Source: a virus. From it: DNA of 37,204 bases. Location: positions 1 through 37,204 of IMG/VR virus record IMGVR_UViG_3300007735_000689. The stretch is one strand, 5' to 3'. The notes under the pieces were generated by a model, which was given only the letters and a program-made list of their open reading frames with translations, made no database searches and was not told where the DNA came from. Below are positions 19,248-27,327 of the stretch, piece by piece (the stretch's first letter is position 1; every line of letters starts with the position of its first letter). The position numbers and the translations under genes are program-made.

Positions 19248-20336
19248 CTAAATCGTAATCGTGTAAGGATCTACTACAGATGTAAAGTAACTAACTCTCC
19301 AATTATCTGCAGTAATTGAATGTGCTAATCCTTCTACAACACAGTTAATTGTAATATTTCGTCCATCATATGTTAAACGTTTTACTTGGACAAGATCATT
19401 TAGTTCTGTTTCTAGCATATCAGTTGCAAGAACACCAATACCTATTGCGGTAAAATCTATTTGTTCAGCTAATACAACTGCATCAGCATCTTTTCTAGCT
19501 GCATATAAAGCAAGATTTGCAGCACTTGCATCATTAAAAATTGGTGCGTCAAGTTTTTTAGACTTAAGTCCATATGTAGAAACGCTAGCAGTATATTTTG
19601 CAGTCTTTTGAGTTTTCTTTGGTCCTCTGAATACTATTGCCTCATTGTAGACATAATCAGTTCCAGGATTTGTAATAATACCGTCGTAACCCACACTATT
19701 TGCATCACCTTGGTCACTAAATAATAATCTAGTTGGACGACTAAACTTATCGGCTAGTGGAACAAGAGTTGCAACTCCAGATCGACTTACATAGAATCGT
19801 CCACCAACGCAGTTAGCGCATTGTTCTAACATTTCAAGACAACTCATATTTTGTTTTGTCTTTTGCATGACGGTAGTTCCAGTTAAACTACGTGCACCAG
19901 TCCATTCAGCAAGATCAAGTGCTCTAGTTGCTCGAGCAGAAGCTGCTTCTTGAAATTGACTTGTTGCTAATGCAGGAGCAATTGCCTTGGCAATTTGTGC
20001 AAGGCCATCTACAAATGTCAATGAAACAGTTGGATAAATACCTTGGTTTACTTCATTGTTTTCTAAGTAACCTGTAAAAATAGTTATGCCATTACCTTGA
20101 ATTCTTACTTGCATGCCTGCAATTAAAATTCCATACCATGGACTTGATGTGTTACTTGGATCAAAAGCACCTGACTGATTATTTAGTACAACATCGGCAG
20201 TTCCAGCTTCTAAGAAATCATTTTGGTATTGACGACCTCTGCGGATCTGAACAGATAGTAAAAGATCAGTACTAACTGCGGTAAACGCTCCTCCGTTACT
20301 AAACGAAACGGTAAGTGTAGGTGCATTTGCTGGCAT
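19248..20336 (-). CDS. Minor tail protein (distal tail/baseplate)
   Basis: This 362-residue protein begins with LTVSFSNGGAFTAVSTDLLLSVQIRRGRQYQNDFLEAGTADVVLNNQSGAFDP, a pattern seen in tail-tip proteins of actinophages that follow the tape measure. A middle part with a conserved CLEMLEQCANCVGGRFYVSRSG and a C-terminal VKRLTYDGRNITINCVVEG follow. It likely forms part of the tail tip. Start overlaps the tape-measure stop (TAATG). Confidence 0.75.
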   Translation of the reverse strand: MPANAPTLTVSFSNGGAFTAVSTDLLLSVQIRRGRQYQNDFLEAGTADVVLNNQSGAFDPSNTSSPWYGILIAGMQVRIQGNGITIFTGYLENNEVNQGIYPTVSLTFVDGLAQIAKAIAPALATSQFQEAASARATRALDLAEWTGARSLTGTTVMQKTKQNMSCLEMLEQCANCVGGRFYVSRSGVATLVPLADKFSRPTRLLFSDQGDANSVGYDGIITNPGTDYVYNEAIVFRGPKKTQKTAKYTASVSTYGLKSKKLDAPIFNDASAANLALYAARKDADAVVLAEQIDFTAIGIGVLATDMLETELNDLVQVKRLTYDGRNITINCVVEGLAHSITADNWRVSYFTSVVDPYTITI

Positions 20337-21904
20337 TAGAGCACCGCAAACTGACTGCCACCACGTCGGCGCATAAGAGTTGCAAGACCATTCTTAATAC
20401 CATTTACAAGATCACCTTGTGAAACAACAGAACCAGCAACATTGACTGTAATGTTTCCGCCATTCATTGTTGTATTTTTAGCAATATTGCCATGACCAGC
20501 TGACGCCAAGAGCGAAATGGTAGGACTTGAAATGCCAAGTTTTGCTTGCTTGACTTGATTCTTGCGAATCGCTTCGAGTGTGATTGGGTCTTGTGCAGCC
20601 AGATTTTTGCCGCCAAGGCCGTATTTTTTAAGAGCATTGAGACCTTTAAGGACTGCTGCTTCTTCTTTTTGTGCGGCAGTAAGATTGTTGGTGGCAGTCG
20701 TCATGCCTTCAATGCCCTTGGTGTAATCTTCTGCCTTGGCTGAAAAGCCCTTGGTGTCAATGCCAAACTTGCCGAGTGTAGTGAGTGCTTTGTCAGAGTC
20801 GTCGTTGAACTTCTTGGCAGCTATACCCATGCCTACAAGTGCAACTCCAAAAGCAGCAGCGCCTGCGGCAGCTGAAACACCACCAGTGGCAAGTGCTGTT
20901 GCGGCTGCTGATGCAAGTGAGACTGTGCGCAAAGCCTTCATAACTGTGATAATTGCTTGAATGCCTTTGACAAGAGCTGCAGCAGCTGCTGCCACCTTAG
21001 CGCCAAAGAAAGCAGCCACGATTATTGCGCCAAGTGTTGCAAATACTTTAATATTTCTAGCAACAAAACTAAACATATCATACATTAACTTTGCAAAAGC
21101 AATACCATATTGAATTGAAGTCTTAAATCCTGCTGCAATCTTGTCGCCGTTTTCGTCTACAAACTTTTGAATAGCAGGAATGGCTTTGTTAATAATAAGA
21201 TCAGCAAATGATTTAATTTGCGGCAATAATTTATAACCAAGTGATTCGGATGCTTCACCAAATGCAAGTTTAATTCTTTCAATTTGTCCGGCAAATGTAT
21301 TGGCGGCTGCCGCAGCAGCACCTTTTGTTTCACCTGAGATCTCTCGCATTGCTGCTGCAAAGTCTTTAGATTTAACAGTTGCTGCTGATATCTGTGGAAA
21401 TAGTTTCTTAAGTGCTCCAATATTGCCACCATATGCTTTGGCAACTAATTTAGAAGCAGTATTTAAGTCAATACCTTTTGCTGCTGCAATATCCATTGAA
21501 GAGCTAAGCAAAGATTGAGCTTTTCCAACATCACCTGTTACTGCAGCAAGTCCAGCAAGAGCTGGTCGTAATTGGTCATCTGCAATGCCAAACTCTGCTT
21601 GCATAGCCGTAATATATTGTTCGGTTGCAGCAATAGTTGCATCTGTGGCGCTAACTGTATTTCTTAATGAATTAGCAAGAAGCGTTTGTGACTTCTGATC
21701 TTCCATTGCTGCTTTAACAGCATCATAGCCAATTTTAGCAGCAAATGCTCCTGCTGCAATTGCAGCTAGTCCAAACTTCTTGGCAGTTCTATTAGCAAAA
21801 TCACCAAACTTTTTTTCCATCTTGCCAATATCTTTGACTGCAGCTTTTGTGCCTTTGTCAGAGTATTGAGTAAGAATGCGGGCGACTACTGCACCAACTG
21901 CCAT
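20336..21904 (-). CDS. Tape measure protein (short)
   Basis: This 522-residue protein has the tape measure build. The N-terminal helical domain contains LAAIAAGAFAAKIGYDAVKAAMEDQK, then repeated helical parts rich in Ala, hydrophobic stretches near 280-370 (AAFFGAKVAAAAAALVKG and a GVSAAAGAAAFGVALVGM segment) and a glycine-rich end. It sets tail length; at 522 residues the tail should be short, well below 100 nm at the usual 1.5 angstrom per residue. It follows the chaperone and an unknown tail gene. Confidence 0.85.
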   Translation of the reverse strand: MAVGAVVARILTQYSDKGTKAAVKDIGKMEKKFGDFANRTAKKFGLAAIAAGAFAAKIGYDAVKAAMEDQKSQTLLANSLRNTVSATDATIAATEQYITAMQAEFGIADDQLRPALAGLAAVTGDVGKAQSLLSSSMDIAAAKGIDLNTASKLVAKAYGGNIGALKKLFPQISAATVKSKDFAAAMREISGETKGAAAAAANTFAGQIERIKLAFGEASESLGYKLLPQIKSFADLIINKAIPAIQKFVDENGDKIAAGFKTSIQYGIAFAKLMYDMFSFVARNIKVFATLGAIIVAAFFGAKVAAAAAALVKGIQAIITVMKALRTVSLASAAATALATGGVSAAAGAAAFGVALVGMGIAAKKFNDDSDKALTTLGKFGIDTKGFSAKAEDYTKGIEGMTTATNNLTAAQKEEAAVLKGLNALKKYGLGGKNLAAQDPITLEAIRKNQVKQAKLGISSPTISLLASAGHGNIAKNTTMNGGNITVNVAGSVVSQGDLVNGIKNGLATLMRRRGGSQFAVL

Positions 21905-21905
21905 T

Positions 21906-22466
21906 TTAGTCTACCTTTCCCGCTGAATTAAGATGATTTTGTAGTTCACGTTTTGCGTCTTCTAAAGCTTTTGCTACTGCTTTTTCAATACGTGGTCGTT
22001 CTTTATCAACAACTTTCCATACAAGACGAGAAGCCTTACCAAACCAATTAAGTCGTTCAATAAATGATCCACTTTTTTTATTACGTCCTGAAAGTTCAAA
22101 TACTTTACCGGCATCGGAAGTATTTAACAAAGCACCAGCACTTGTTGTGTAATCACCACGAGTCCGTCTTTGAGCTTTAGATACATTTATACCGGCTTTA
22201 ATTGTTGCACGATCCCAAGCAGGCCAACCATTACCGCCCCAAGTACGTCCATTTATTGCTTGAGTAGATCTCCAATTGCGCATTGGAGTATCTGTTGTTC
22301 TACTTTGAATGCTATCAACTAATCTATGAGCGGCTTGTTCAGCACCTTGTAATTCTGTATTAACTATTTTATTGAACTTTTTTGCAGCATCTTTATCAAA
22401 CTTTTTTAATGCTGTAATAGTAGGTTCAATACCTGTAAGAATTATTTTGGTTTCTTCTTCAGCCAC
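21906..22466 (-). CDS. Unknown tail or head-tail protein between chaperones and tape measure
   Basis: This 186-residue protein has an N-terminal helix (FDKDAAKKFNKIVNTELQGAEQAAHRLVDSIQSRT), then MRNWRSTQAINGRTWGGNGWPAWDRATIKAG and a C-terminal basic helix (RIEKAVAKALEDAKRELQNHL). The pattern resembles HK97 gp10-like head-tail proteins, but the position between the chaperones and the tape measure is unusual for those. It starts at GTG immediately after the chaperone extension's stop. Function uncertain. Confidence 0.65.
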   Translation of the reverse strand: MAEEETKIILTGIEPTITALKKFDKDAAKKFNKIVNTELQGAEQAAHRLVDSIQSRTTDTPMRNWRSTQAINGRTWGGNGWPAWDRATIKAGINVSKAQRRTRGDYTTSAGALLNTSDAGKVFELSGRNKKSGSFIERLNWFGKASRLVWKVVDKERPRIEKAVAKALEDAKRELQNHLNSAGKVD

Positions 22467-22610
22467 TTATTTACCTTTTGCTCGCTCTTTAAGATAAATA
22501 GTAATTGCCTCAAGTATTCCTTCAGGCGCATCTATTAGATCTATTGGTGAAATACCAGTTTCCACCGAGATAGCTGCTACGTTATACGTTAAGCTGTCTC
22601 GGTGGATCCG
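22467..22610 (-). CDS. Tail assembly chaperone -1 frameshift extension (gpGT-like)
   Basis: A 47-codon frame in the -1 phase relative to the chaperone starts near 22610 and reads RIHRDSLTYNVAAISVETGI, then SPIDLIDAPEGILEAITIYLKERAKGK, a protein-like C-terminal domain with the usual helix. It has no start codon and ends one base before the next gene. It would be made only as a fusion to the 22589-22867 product by slippage near TCT-TTC (22615-22610). The -1 frame is closed by a TGA just upstream, so the slip window is small. A 9-bp stem-loop follows at four bases. Confidence 0.72.
   Translation of the reverse strand, partial: RIHRDSLTYNVAAISVETGISPIDLIDAPEGILEAITIYLKERAKGK
22562..22605 (-). 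promoter_or_regulatory. Frameshift-stimulating stem-loop
   Basis: On the minus strand CCACCGAGA (22605-22597) pairs perfectly with TCTCGGTGG (22570-22562). After one C-A mismatch an inner AGCT-AGCT pairing adds four pairs. It contains the stop codon of the shorter chaperone product. It begins four bases after the likely slip site TCT-TTC, a spacing typical of -1 frameshift signals. Confidence 0.7.
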
Positions 22611-22867
22611 AAAGAATCATCTGAATCCAATTCAGCAGATTCGATTGTGTCTAAGAATTCTGGACCAAATGGTTTAACAATGACGCCATTAGATTGCATA
22701 CACTTCCATGCTAACCAATAGACATGTTCGATTTTTTGTTCTTCTCCGAGCAATTTAGGCATTCCTTTGCCATATTGCTGTTCAAATGCAACAATGACGC
22801 GAGGAGTCAACTTGTATGTTGTCTCATTGCCTTCAATTGTCTTTACTTTGATTCCAAGACCGTCCAT
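22589..22867 (-). CDS. Tail assembly chaperone (gpG-like)
   Basis: This 92-residue protein has a beta-rich N-terminus (VKTIEGNETTYKLTPRVIVAFEQQYGKGMPKLL) and a helical middle (EHVYWLAWKCMQSNGV), ending in a Ser/Asp-rich tail. It lies between the major tail proteins and the tape measure, the standard position of the chaperone that coats the tape measure before tail polymerisation. Part of the ribosomes should shift to the -1 frame to make the longer form. Confidence 0.78.
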   Translation of the reverse strand: MDGLGIKVKTIEGNETTYKLTPRVIVAFEQQYGKGMPKLLGEEQKIEHVYWLAWKCMQSNGVIVKPFGPEFLDTIESAELDSDDSFGSTETA

Positions 22868-22885
22868 AATTTCCCCCTTGTTAGA

Positions 22886-23275
22886 TTAGGATTTGGTAAT
22901 TGTACCACTAATTGGCCATGTGACTGATGCAGTAGCAAGTTCTCCAACAGCTCCATTTAATGGAGTCCACTCTGAAACTAAAGCACTGAAAGAGTACGCA
23001 GGTGTTGTTCCAGCTACTGGACGAACAGTAATTGAAACTGCTGTACCAAGAGTTGGATAAATAACTGATTCTAATGCACTTGCTGCGTAGTCTTGATTAA
23101 ACTCAAATGAAACACTGTTATCGGCTAAACCAGCAACTCTAGTACGAGCTGTGTTACCGAATGCAGTTGTTTCTACTACATCATAAGTTGATCCTAAAGT
23201 CACGGAAGTGACATAAGATGAAATGTCTGTTGCTCCAAAAGTAACAGCAACGTTAGTTAAAACAATACGTGCCAC
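22886..23275 (-). CDS. Major tail protein, copy 2
   Basis: This 129-residue tube-forming protein is closely similar to the adjacent 23275-23694 product. Shared blocks are VVETTAFG-TARTRVAGLADNS, then the Q-DYAA region and SALVSEWTPLNGAVGELATASVTWPISG. Both have the beta-barrel pattern of siphovirus tail tube proteins. The second copy is slightly shorter. The ATG overlaps the stop of the first copy only at its end. One copy may form the tube and the other a tail-end ring or a minor component. Confidence 0.85.
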   Translation of the reverse strand: MARIVLTNVAVTFGATDISSYVTSVTLGSTYDVVETTAFGNTARTRVAGLADNSVSFEFNQDYAASALESVIYPTLGTAVSITVRPVAGTTPAYSFSALVSEWTPLNGAVGELATASVTWPISGTITKS

Positions 23276-23694
23276 TATGCAACCGCCTTTGTGATTGCTC
23301 CATCAATCGGCCATGTGACCGAAACTGTTGCTAGTTCGCCAACCGCACCGTTTAGTGGAGTCCACTCTGAAACAAGTGCATTGAAACTATAGGAAGGATT
23401 TGTAGCTGAAGTTGTTGCACCATTTGGCTTGACAACAACTGCTGTAGTTGTACCAACAAGAGATGCTCCAGCTGCGTTAATTGTTGCTTCAACAGAAGCC
23501 GCTGCATAATCTTGATGGAATTCTAATGCAATTGAGTTATCAGCTAGTCCAGCAACTCGTGTGCGAGCTGTTGTACCAAAAGCTGTTGTTTCAACAACAT
23601 CGTCAGTTGTGGTAAGTGTAATACTAGCAATATGATCTGAAAGATTAACTGCGTTAATAGTGATGTATGCGTTGGTAAGAACTAAACGGGCCAT
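23275..23694 (-). CDS. Major tail protein, copy 1
   Basis: This 139-residue paralogue of the 22886-23275 product starts MARLVLTNAYITINAVNLSDHIASITLTTTDDVVETTAFG and ends SEWTPLNGAVGELATVSVTWPIDG. It has an insertion near PNGATTSATNPSYSF. It probably forms the tail tube. It overlaps the preceding 58-residue gene by TAATG. Tandem duplication with later divergence is the simplest reading. Confidence 0.85.
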   Translation of the reverse strand: MARLVLTNAYITINAVNLSDHIASITLTTTDDVVETTAFGTTARTRVAGLADNSIALEFHQDYAAASVEATINAAGASLVGTTTAVVVKPNGATTSATNPSYSFNALVSEWTPLNGAVGELATVSVTWPIDGAITKAVA

Positions 23695-23870
23695 TATTCG
23701 TCCGCTCCTTTTTCTGTTGCTGGTTTGGTTGGTGTATTACTTGATAGATGTTCACCCTTGACTAGCGCTTCTGGGTTGCAACCTGCATCGAGCAATTCTT
23801 TTTCAGTGACTTGGTCACCTTTTTTCTTATTTCCGAATACAAAATTATCGGACTTTATTGTATATGACAT
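23694..23870 (-). CDS. Unknown 58-residue head-tail region protein
   Basis: It encodes MSYTIKSDNFVFGNKKKGDQ, then VTEKELLDAGCNPEALVKGE and a low-complexity SSNTPTKPATEKGADE end. The VTEKELLDAG-NPEALVKGEHL segment is a short helical motif often seen in phage proteins encoded just before the major tail protein (TerB-like or neck peptide), function unknown. It is flanked by TAATG overlaps on both sides. Confidence 0.65.
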   Translation of the reverse strand: MSYTIKSDNFVFGNKKKGDQVTEKELLDAGCNPEALVKGEHLSSNTPTKPATEKGADE

Positions 23871-24277
23871 TATGCTCCATCTCCATATATTGTTACTTGG
23901 TATCGGTACGATAGATATTCAACGTCAGCAGTTTGATAGACTCCTGATTGAGCTGCAGTAACTCTAAGTGTATCTACTGCACCACCAAGAGTACGATCTG
24001 ATTCAATTGCTGCTTTTATTGAATAATCTCCTGAACCAGAAAGATACTGATCTAATTTGTCTTGTCCTGTTCTTTCTGAGAATCTTTGGACAATGACCAT
24101 GACATCTATATTTGCAGAATCTAAACCACGAGCATTATCAAGATCGAATGTAAGATCTAACTGACCAACTATTGCACATGGTGGAACAATTACATCAGGA
24201 ACTAAATCATAAACTCTTAAACCGTTAATTGACTGAAGATTGGTTTTTAATCCATCTCGGACTTTACTTGGTTGCAT
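23870..24277 (-). CDS. Tail terminator/neck-like protein
   Basis: This 135-residue protein has the motif pattern of actinophage neck proteins: VRDGLKTNLQSINGLRVYDLVPDVIVPPCAIVG, then a beta-strand-rich VMVIVQRFSERTGQDKLDQYLSGSGDYSIKAAIE and VEYLSYRYQVTIYG. Such proteins close the head-proximal tail end. The position between the connector and the major tail protein supports it. Confidence 0.7.
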   Translation of the reverse strand: MQPSKVRDGLKTNLQSINGLRVYDLVPDVIVPPCAIVGQLDLTFDLDNARGLDSANIDVMVIVQRFSERTGQDKLDQYLSGSGDYSIKAAIESDRTLGGAVDTLRVTAAQSGVYQTADVEYLSYRYQVTIYGDGA

Positions 24278-24885
24278 TAGTATGCAACTCCATTCAACTT
24301 CTTAAGTGGACGGATCAATGCTTCAACATCTGGATCTAGTCTTGAAGTTAAACGTACCGTTCCCATATCAACTGAACCGGCAACTCCAAATGGAGATTGT
24401 TTGCGGATAAATAATCTAGATGCTTGTAGACGTGCAGCTAAATTGATTTCTGCGGGTACAGCAGACCATCCCCATACTCCCGTTACGCGCACAGTTTGAG
24501 GATAAAGGCGTGGAAATAAATATCTATCAATAGCTAAAATACGAGTATATGGCCAACCTCTACGTGGATTGTTGATTGGCTCAATCATGTAATCTGTTGA
24601 AGTCCAAATTGTTGTATAACTACGGTCAAAGTTTTCATCTGTTGCAATTTCACTAATCGAAACAAAATCATCTGTATTACAGATCCACCAATCATTTGGT
24701 GTGTAATAGCGGACTACTGGTGCAAGTGTCGTACCATCTTTATAAAAAAATCTACCAGTGTAGTCATCAATCATTCTACATGCAGCAACAATCGCAGCTT
24801 CGATAGCTAGATCATCATTGATGTCCTCGATTGCAAGAGCATTCTTGACATCCGATAGGGTGCAATAGGCGTTTGTTAGTGCCAT
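24277..24885 (-). CDS. Head-tail connector (gp6-like adaptor)
   Basis: This 202-residue protein begins with a helix bundle (ALTNAYCTLSDVKNALAIEDINDDLAIEAAIVAACRMIDDYTGRFFY). Then come the beta-rich tail ITEPINNPRRGWPYTRILAIDR-like segment and VRVTGVWGWSAVPAEINLAARLQASRLFIRKQSPFG. This is the classic connector (gp6/gp15-like) pattern that joins the portal to the tail. Neighbouring capsid and neck genes agree. Confidence 0.8.
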   Translation of the reverse strand: MALTNAYCTLSDVKNALAIEDINDDLAIEAAIVAACRMIDDYTGRFFYKDGTTLAPVVRYYTPNDWWICNTDDFVSISEIATDENFDRSYTTIWTSTDYMIEPINNPRRGWPYTRILAIDRYLFPRLYPQTVRVTGVWGWSAVPAEINLAARLQASRLFIRKQSPFGVAGSVDMGTVRLTSRLDPDVEALIRPLKKLNGVAY

Positions 24886-24979
24886 GCGTTATCCTTTTCT
24901 CTGATTTAGGCTGCATTGCTCGTTCTAAATCGGGCAAAGCCGTTGCTGTTTGCTTTTTCTTAAACAATTTTAATTTCAT
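24815..24979 (-). CDS. Possible small basic protein between capsid and connector
   Basis: An ATG at 24979 with GGGGTGA upstream opens 54 codons beginning M-K-L-K-L-F-K-K-K-Q-T-A-T-A-L-P-D-L-E-R. It has a CQECSC motif near its end. It overlaps the connector gene by about 70 bases in another frame, which makes it doubtful. Confidence 0.3.
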   Translation of the reverse strand: MKLKLFKKKQTATALPDLERAMQPKSEKRITHGTNKRLLHPIGCQECSCNRGHQ

Positions 24980-24997
24980 AATCACCCCGTTTTTAAG

Positions 24998-25039
24998 GTG
25001 TAGAGCCGATAAGTCGGGGGAGTCTTACCGGCTCTACAC
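24998..25039. other. Strong hairpin after the capsid gene
   Basis: GTGTAGAGCCG (24998-25008) pairs perfectly over 11 bp with CGGCTCTACAC (25029-25039), with a small inner stem in the loop. On the minus strand no T-run follows. It lies 18 bases past the capsid stop. It may protect or set apart the capsid message, or act as a leaky terminator. Confidence 0.6.
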
Positions 25040-25057
25040 TATTGTTCTAAGCTTTGC

Positions 25058-26401
25058 TTAGAATGTTGGAGCTACCAAACCGGTGCCTGAGATAATTGAG
25101 GCAGCTGCTGGGTAACGACCTGCTGAGAAGGCTGCGTAGCCATAAACAACAGACTTGATTGTTAAGCTGCCAGCACTAGTTGCATCAAAGTTCAACGCAA
25201 ATGGTGATCCTGCTTGCTCCCATAGGTGCATTTCAGGTGCAGCAACGCAGTAAATCTTGTCCTGGTTTGTACCAGCACCTGCGTTTGTAACAACGTTTGC
25301 ATCAGTAATGATTGGAAGACCCATCAATGAGTAACCTGAGTTACCGTATGATACTGCTCCAGCTCCTGCTGCAATTGGGTTCATTGGACCGTAGTTATTT
25401 GGAACAACAAGTGGACGGTTTTGGCTGTCAACTGCTGCAAGCAAATAAGCTAGGCGGCGTGGGTGCATGATCCAGTGTGTTGGTTGCTGGAATGCAGTTG
25501 TCTGAATCTGTTGTACAGCGTCAGCAAGCTTTGGATAAAGAAGCGCTACTGTTGGAGATGCAGATGTGTAAGTGATTGCGTTTCCACCTGAAGCATCAAG
25601 ACCAAGAATTGTTCCTGATGTACCAGCACCGTTTAGGCATTGGTTATCTAGTGTTGTGTGCCATGAACGGATCAAGTCAGCAAGGATGAATGAATCAATT
25701 CCTGTACCGCGCTCGATTGCTTGGCGTGAAATGTCCTGCTGTCCTGCAACTGTACGCACATTGATAGTCAATAGTGTGTCATCAGCATCAGTGTTTGACA
25801 CTGTTGCATTTTCTGTTGCTTGGATTGCAGTTGTTGTACCTGTTGTCATGCGGCTGATGTTAAGTGTCATTCCGCTTGCAGGTAGCGCATGCTTGTTTGT
25901 AGCAGCATCCAAGAATGGACGGCCAGCACGTGCAAATGGTGCAGCTAGATCTGTTAGGTACTGTGGTACCACAAGACCATCAAAGTTGCCAGTGGCAACT
26001 GCGCGGTTTTCAACTTTTTCTTCACGCATGTGGCGTGCTAGACGCTCCTGTGCAGCAAAATCGTTCTTGAATTGTGCGTTGTACGCATCCTTCACGAATG
26101 ATGTTTCTGCTTCAGGTGTGTATGTACGTGGTTCAGAGATGACGCGTGCGGCACCTACTGGTGTTGCAACTGGTGCAACTGCTGAACGGATTTCTGCAGC
26201 CTTAGCGTCTGCATCAGCCTGTGTCTTCAGCTTTTCGATTTTTGCATCGAGTGAACGTGACTCTTCTACAAGAGCGTCAACCTTCTCGGTCTCCTCTGCA
26301 GTAAGGTCGGTACGGTTCTCTTCAGCAACTGCTTCAAGAACTGCATCCATTTCTGCCTTGACTGCATCACGGCGCTCGATTACTTTGTCAAGGTATGACA
26401 T
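25058..26401 (-). CDS. Major capsid protein (HK97 fold)
   Basis: This 447-residue protein has an N-terminal helical scaffolding region (about 1-90, strongly charged and coiled-coil-like) as in HK97 gp5, followed by the capsid fold. Landmarks are GNFDGLVVPQYLTDLAAPFARAGRPFLDA, ISRQAIERGTGIDSFILADLIRSWHTTLDN, HPRRLAYLLAAVDSQNRPLV and LWEQAGSPFALNFDATSAG. The scaffold is probably removed by the protease encoded next to it, likely near residues 95-110. Codons are more GC-rich than in the neighbours, typical of a very highly expressed gene. Hairpins flank the gene on both sides. Confidence 0.93.
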   Translation of the reverse strand: MSYLDKVIERRDAVKAEMDAVLEAVAEENRTDLTAEETEKVDALVEESRSLDAKIEKLKTQADADAKAAEIRSAVAPVATPVGAARVISEPRTYTPEAETSFVKDAYNAQFKNDFAAQERLARHMREEKVENRAVATGNFDGLVVPQYLTDLAAPFARAGRPFLDAATNKHALPASGMTLNISRMTTGTTTAIQATENATVSNTDADDTLLTINVRTVAGQQDISRQAIERGTGIDSFILADLIRSWHTTLDNQCLNGAGTSGTILGLDASGGNAITYTSASPTVALLYPKLADAVQQIQTTAFQQPTHWIMHPRRLAYLLAAVDSQNRPLVVPNNYGPMNPIAAGAGAVSYGNSGYSLMGLPIITDANVVTNAGAGTNQDKIYCVAAPEMHLWEQAGSPFALNFDATSAGSLTIKSVVYGYAAFSAGRYPAAASIISGTGLVAPTF

Positions 26402-26489
26402 TGTATTCTGCTCCTTATGAGTTTAATCGAGGTGGTGGCGATAAGCATCACGGCGCTTTTGGGGTGTGAGTCTCGCTCCGACTTCGGTA

Positions 26490-26512
26490 TCTGTTAACTA
26501 TTTGCTAACAGA
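26490..26512. other. Hairpin between protease and capsid genes
   Basis: TCTGTTA (26490-26496) pairs with TAACAGA (26506-26512), just after the protease stop codon, in one of the few intergenic gaps of the late operon (26402-26515). The rest of that gap holds the capsid ribosome site (AGGAG) and no clear promoter. The hairpin may uncouple the protease message from the capsid message. Confidence 0.5.
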
Positions 26513-26515
26513 ATA

Positions 26516-27295
26516 TTATTTTGTGTTATTTACTATTGCTTTAGCTAGACGAAGAGATATAGATCTTGGTACAGAAACTTCTTCTACAAGGTTTTTGTCT
26601 TCTTCATCTTCCATGTAAGTAGAATCTTCCATGTCTTCTTCAATTTCAACTTCTTGATTTCCTAGTAATTGAGCCATTAGTTCTACTGACTTCATTACAT
26701 AGTCATGGCCTTCACTTAGATCTTCAAAAATACTTTTTAGGACTAGTAAAGAATCTCCAGATACTTCTCTTCCTTCTTTGACAGCTATAATAGCATTTTT
26801 TAGATGCTCACGAGCTTCAACCGAAGTTGCTGGATAGGCTGGATAAGTAACTACTGAAACATCACCGTCGGCCAATGATACTTCGGTTAGTGTCCGCATT
26901 GTACGATCTTCATTCCATTTTTGTCTAATTACACGGAAAGCAAAACTCATTTGATCTACATCGCCTCTAGCAATAAGAGCATGTAAGTCTCTTGCTTCTT
27001 GAGTATCTGCTAATTCAGCATCGAATCTTAATCCAATATCATCTTCTGTTAGCGTCATTGTACCATTTTTAGTACGAGCTAATGGAAGTCCTTCATGATT
27101 AACTAGTAATCGGACATCAGGTATTTCTGTTAATGTTTTTCTAAATGCACCTTTAGCAATTGTTTCGATGAATGGTAGAGGGACGCTAGGACTATCAAAC
27201 TTTGCTGCATATCCTGACAAGCGTAGCTTTCCATCGTCATCTGCACGAGTTTCAACATCTTGCACAGTATATGTGCGTCGTTCGATTTTTTTCAT
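26516..27295 (-). CDS. Prohead maturation protease (HK97 type, S78)
   Basis: This 259-residue serine protease begins MKKIERRTYTVQDVETRADDDGKLRLSGYAAKFDS. It has the catalytic His67 in LLVNHEGLPLA and Ser117 in DQMSFAFRV, the usual pair, plus ELADTQEARDLHALIARGDVDQ between them. It cleaves scaffold and capsid during head maturation. A long acidic C-terminus (EVEIEEDMEDSTYMEDEEDKN) could bind the scaffold. The start MKKIE has AAGGAG in front; a start 11 residues earlier is open but has no ribosome site. Confidence 0.9.
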   Translation of the reverse strand: MKKIERRTYTVQDVETRADDDGKLRLSGYAAKFDSPSVPLPFIETIAKGAFRKTLTEIPDVRLLVNHEGLPLARTKNGTMTLTEDDIGLRFDAELADTQEARDLHALIARGDVDQMSFAFRVIRQKWNEDRTMRTLTEVSLADGDVSVVTYPAYPATSVEAREHLKNAIIAVKEGREVSGDSLLVLKSIFEDLSEGHDYVMKSVELMAQLLGNQEVEIEEDMEDSTYMEDEEDKNLVEEVSVPRSISLRLAKAIVNNTK

Positions 27296-27327
27296 TTTGC
27301 TCCTTGAGTCTTTCTCTTCATTCAACA

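Noticed and set aside
24998-25039. Hairpin after the capsid gene as an intrinsic terminator
   Set aside because: The stem is strong but no T-run follows on the minus strand, and the connector gene lies just downstream; kept only as a hairpin.
25572-26420. Long antisense frame (282 codons) over the capsid gene
   Set aside because: It is explained by the GC-rich codon choice of the capsid gene. It has no ribosome site and a composition rich in Ser, Arg and Ala.
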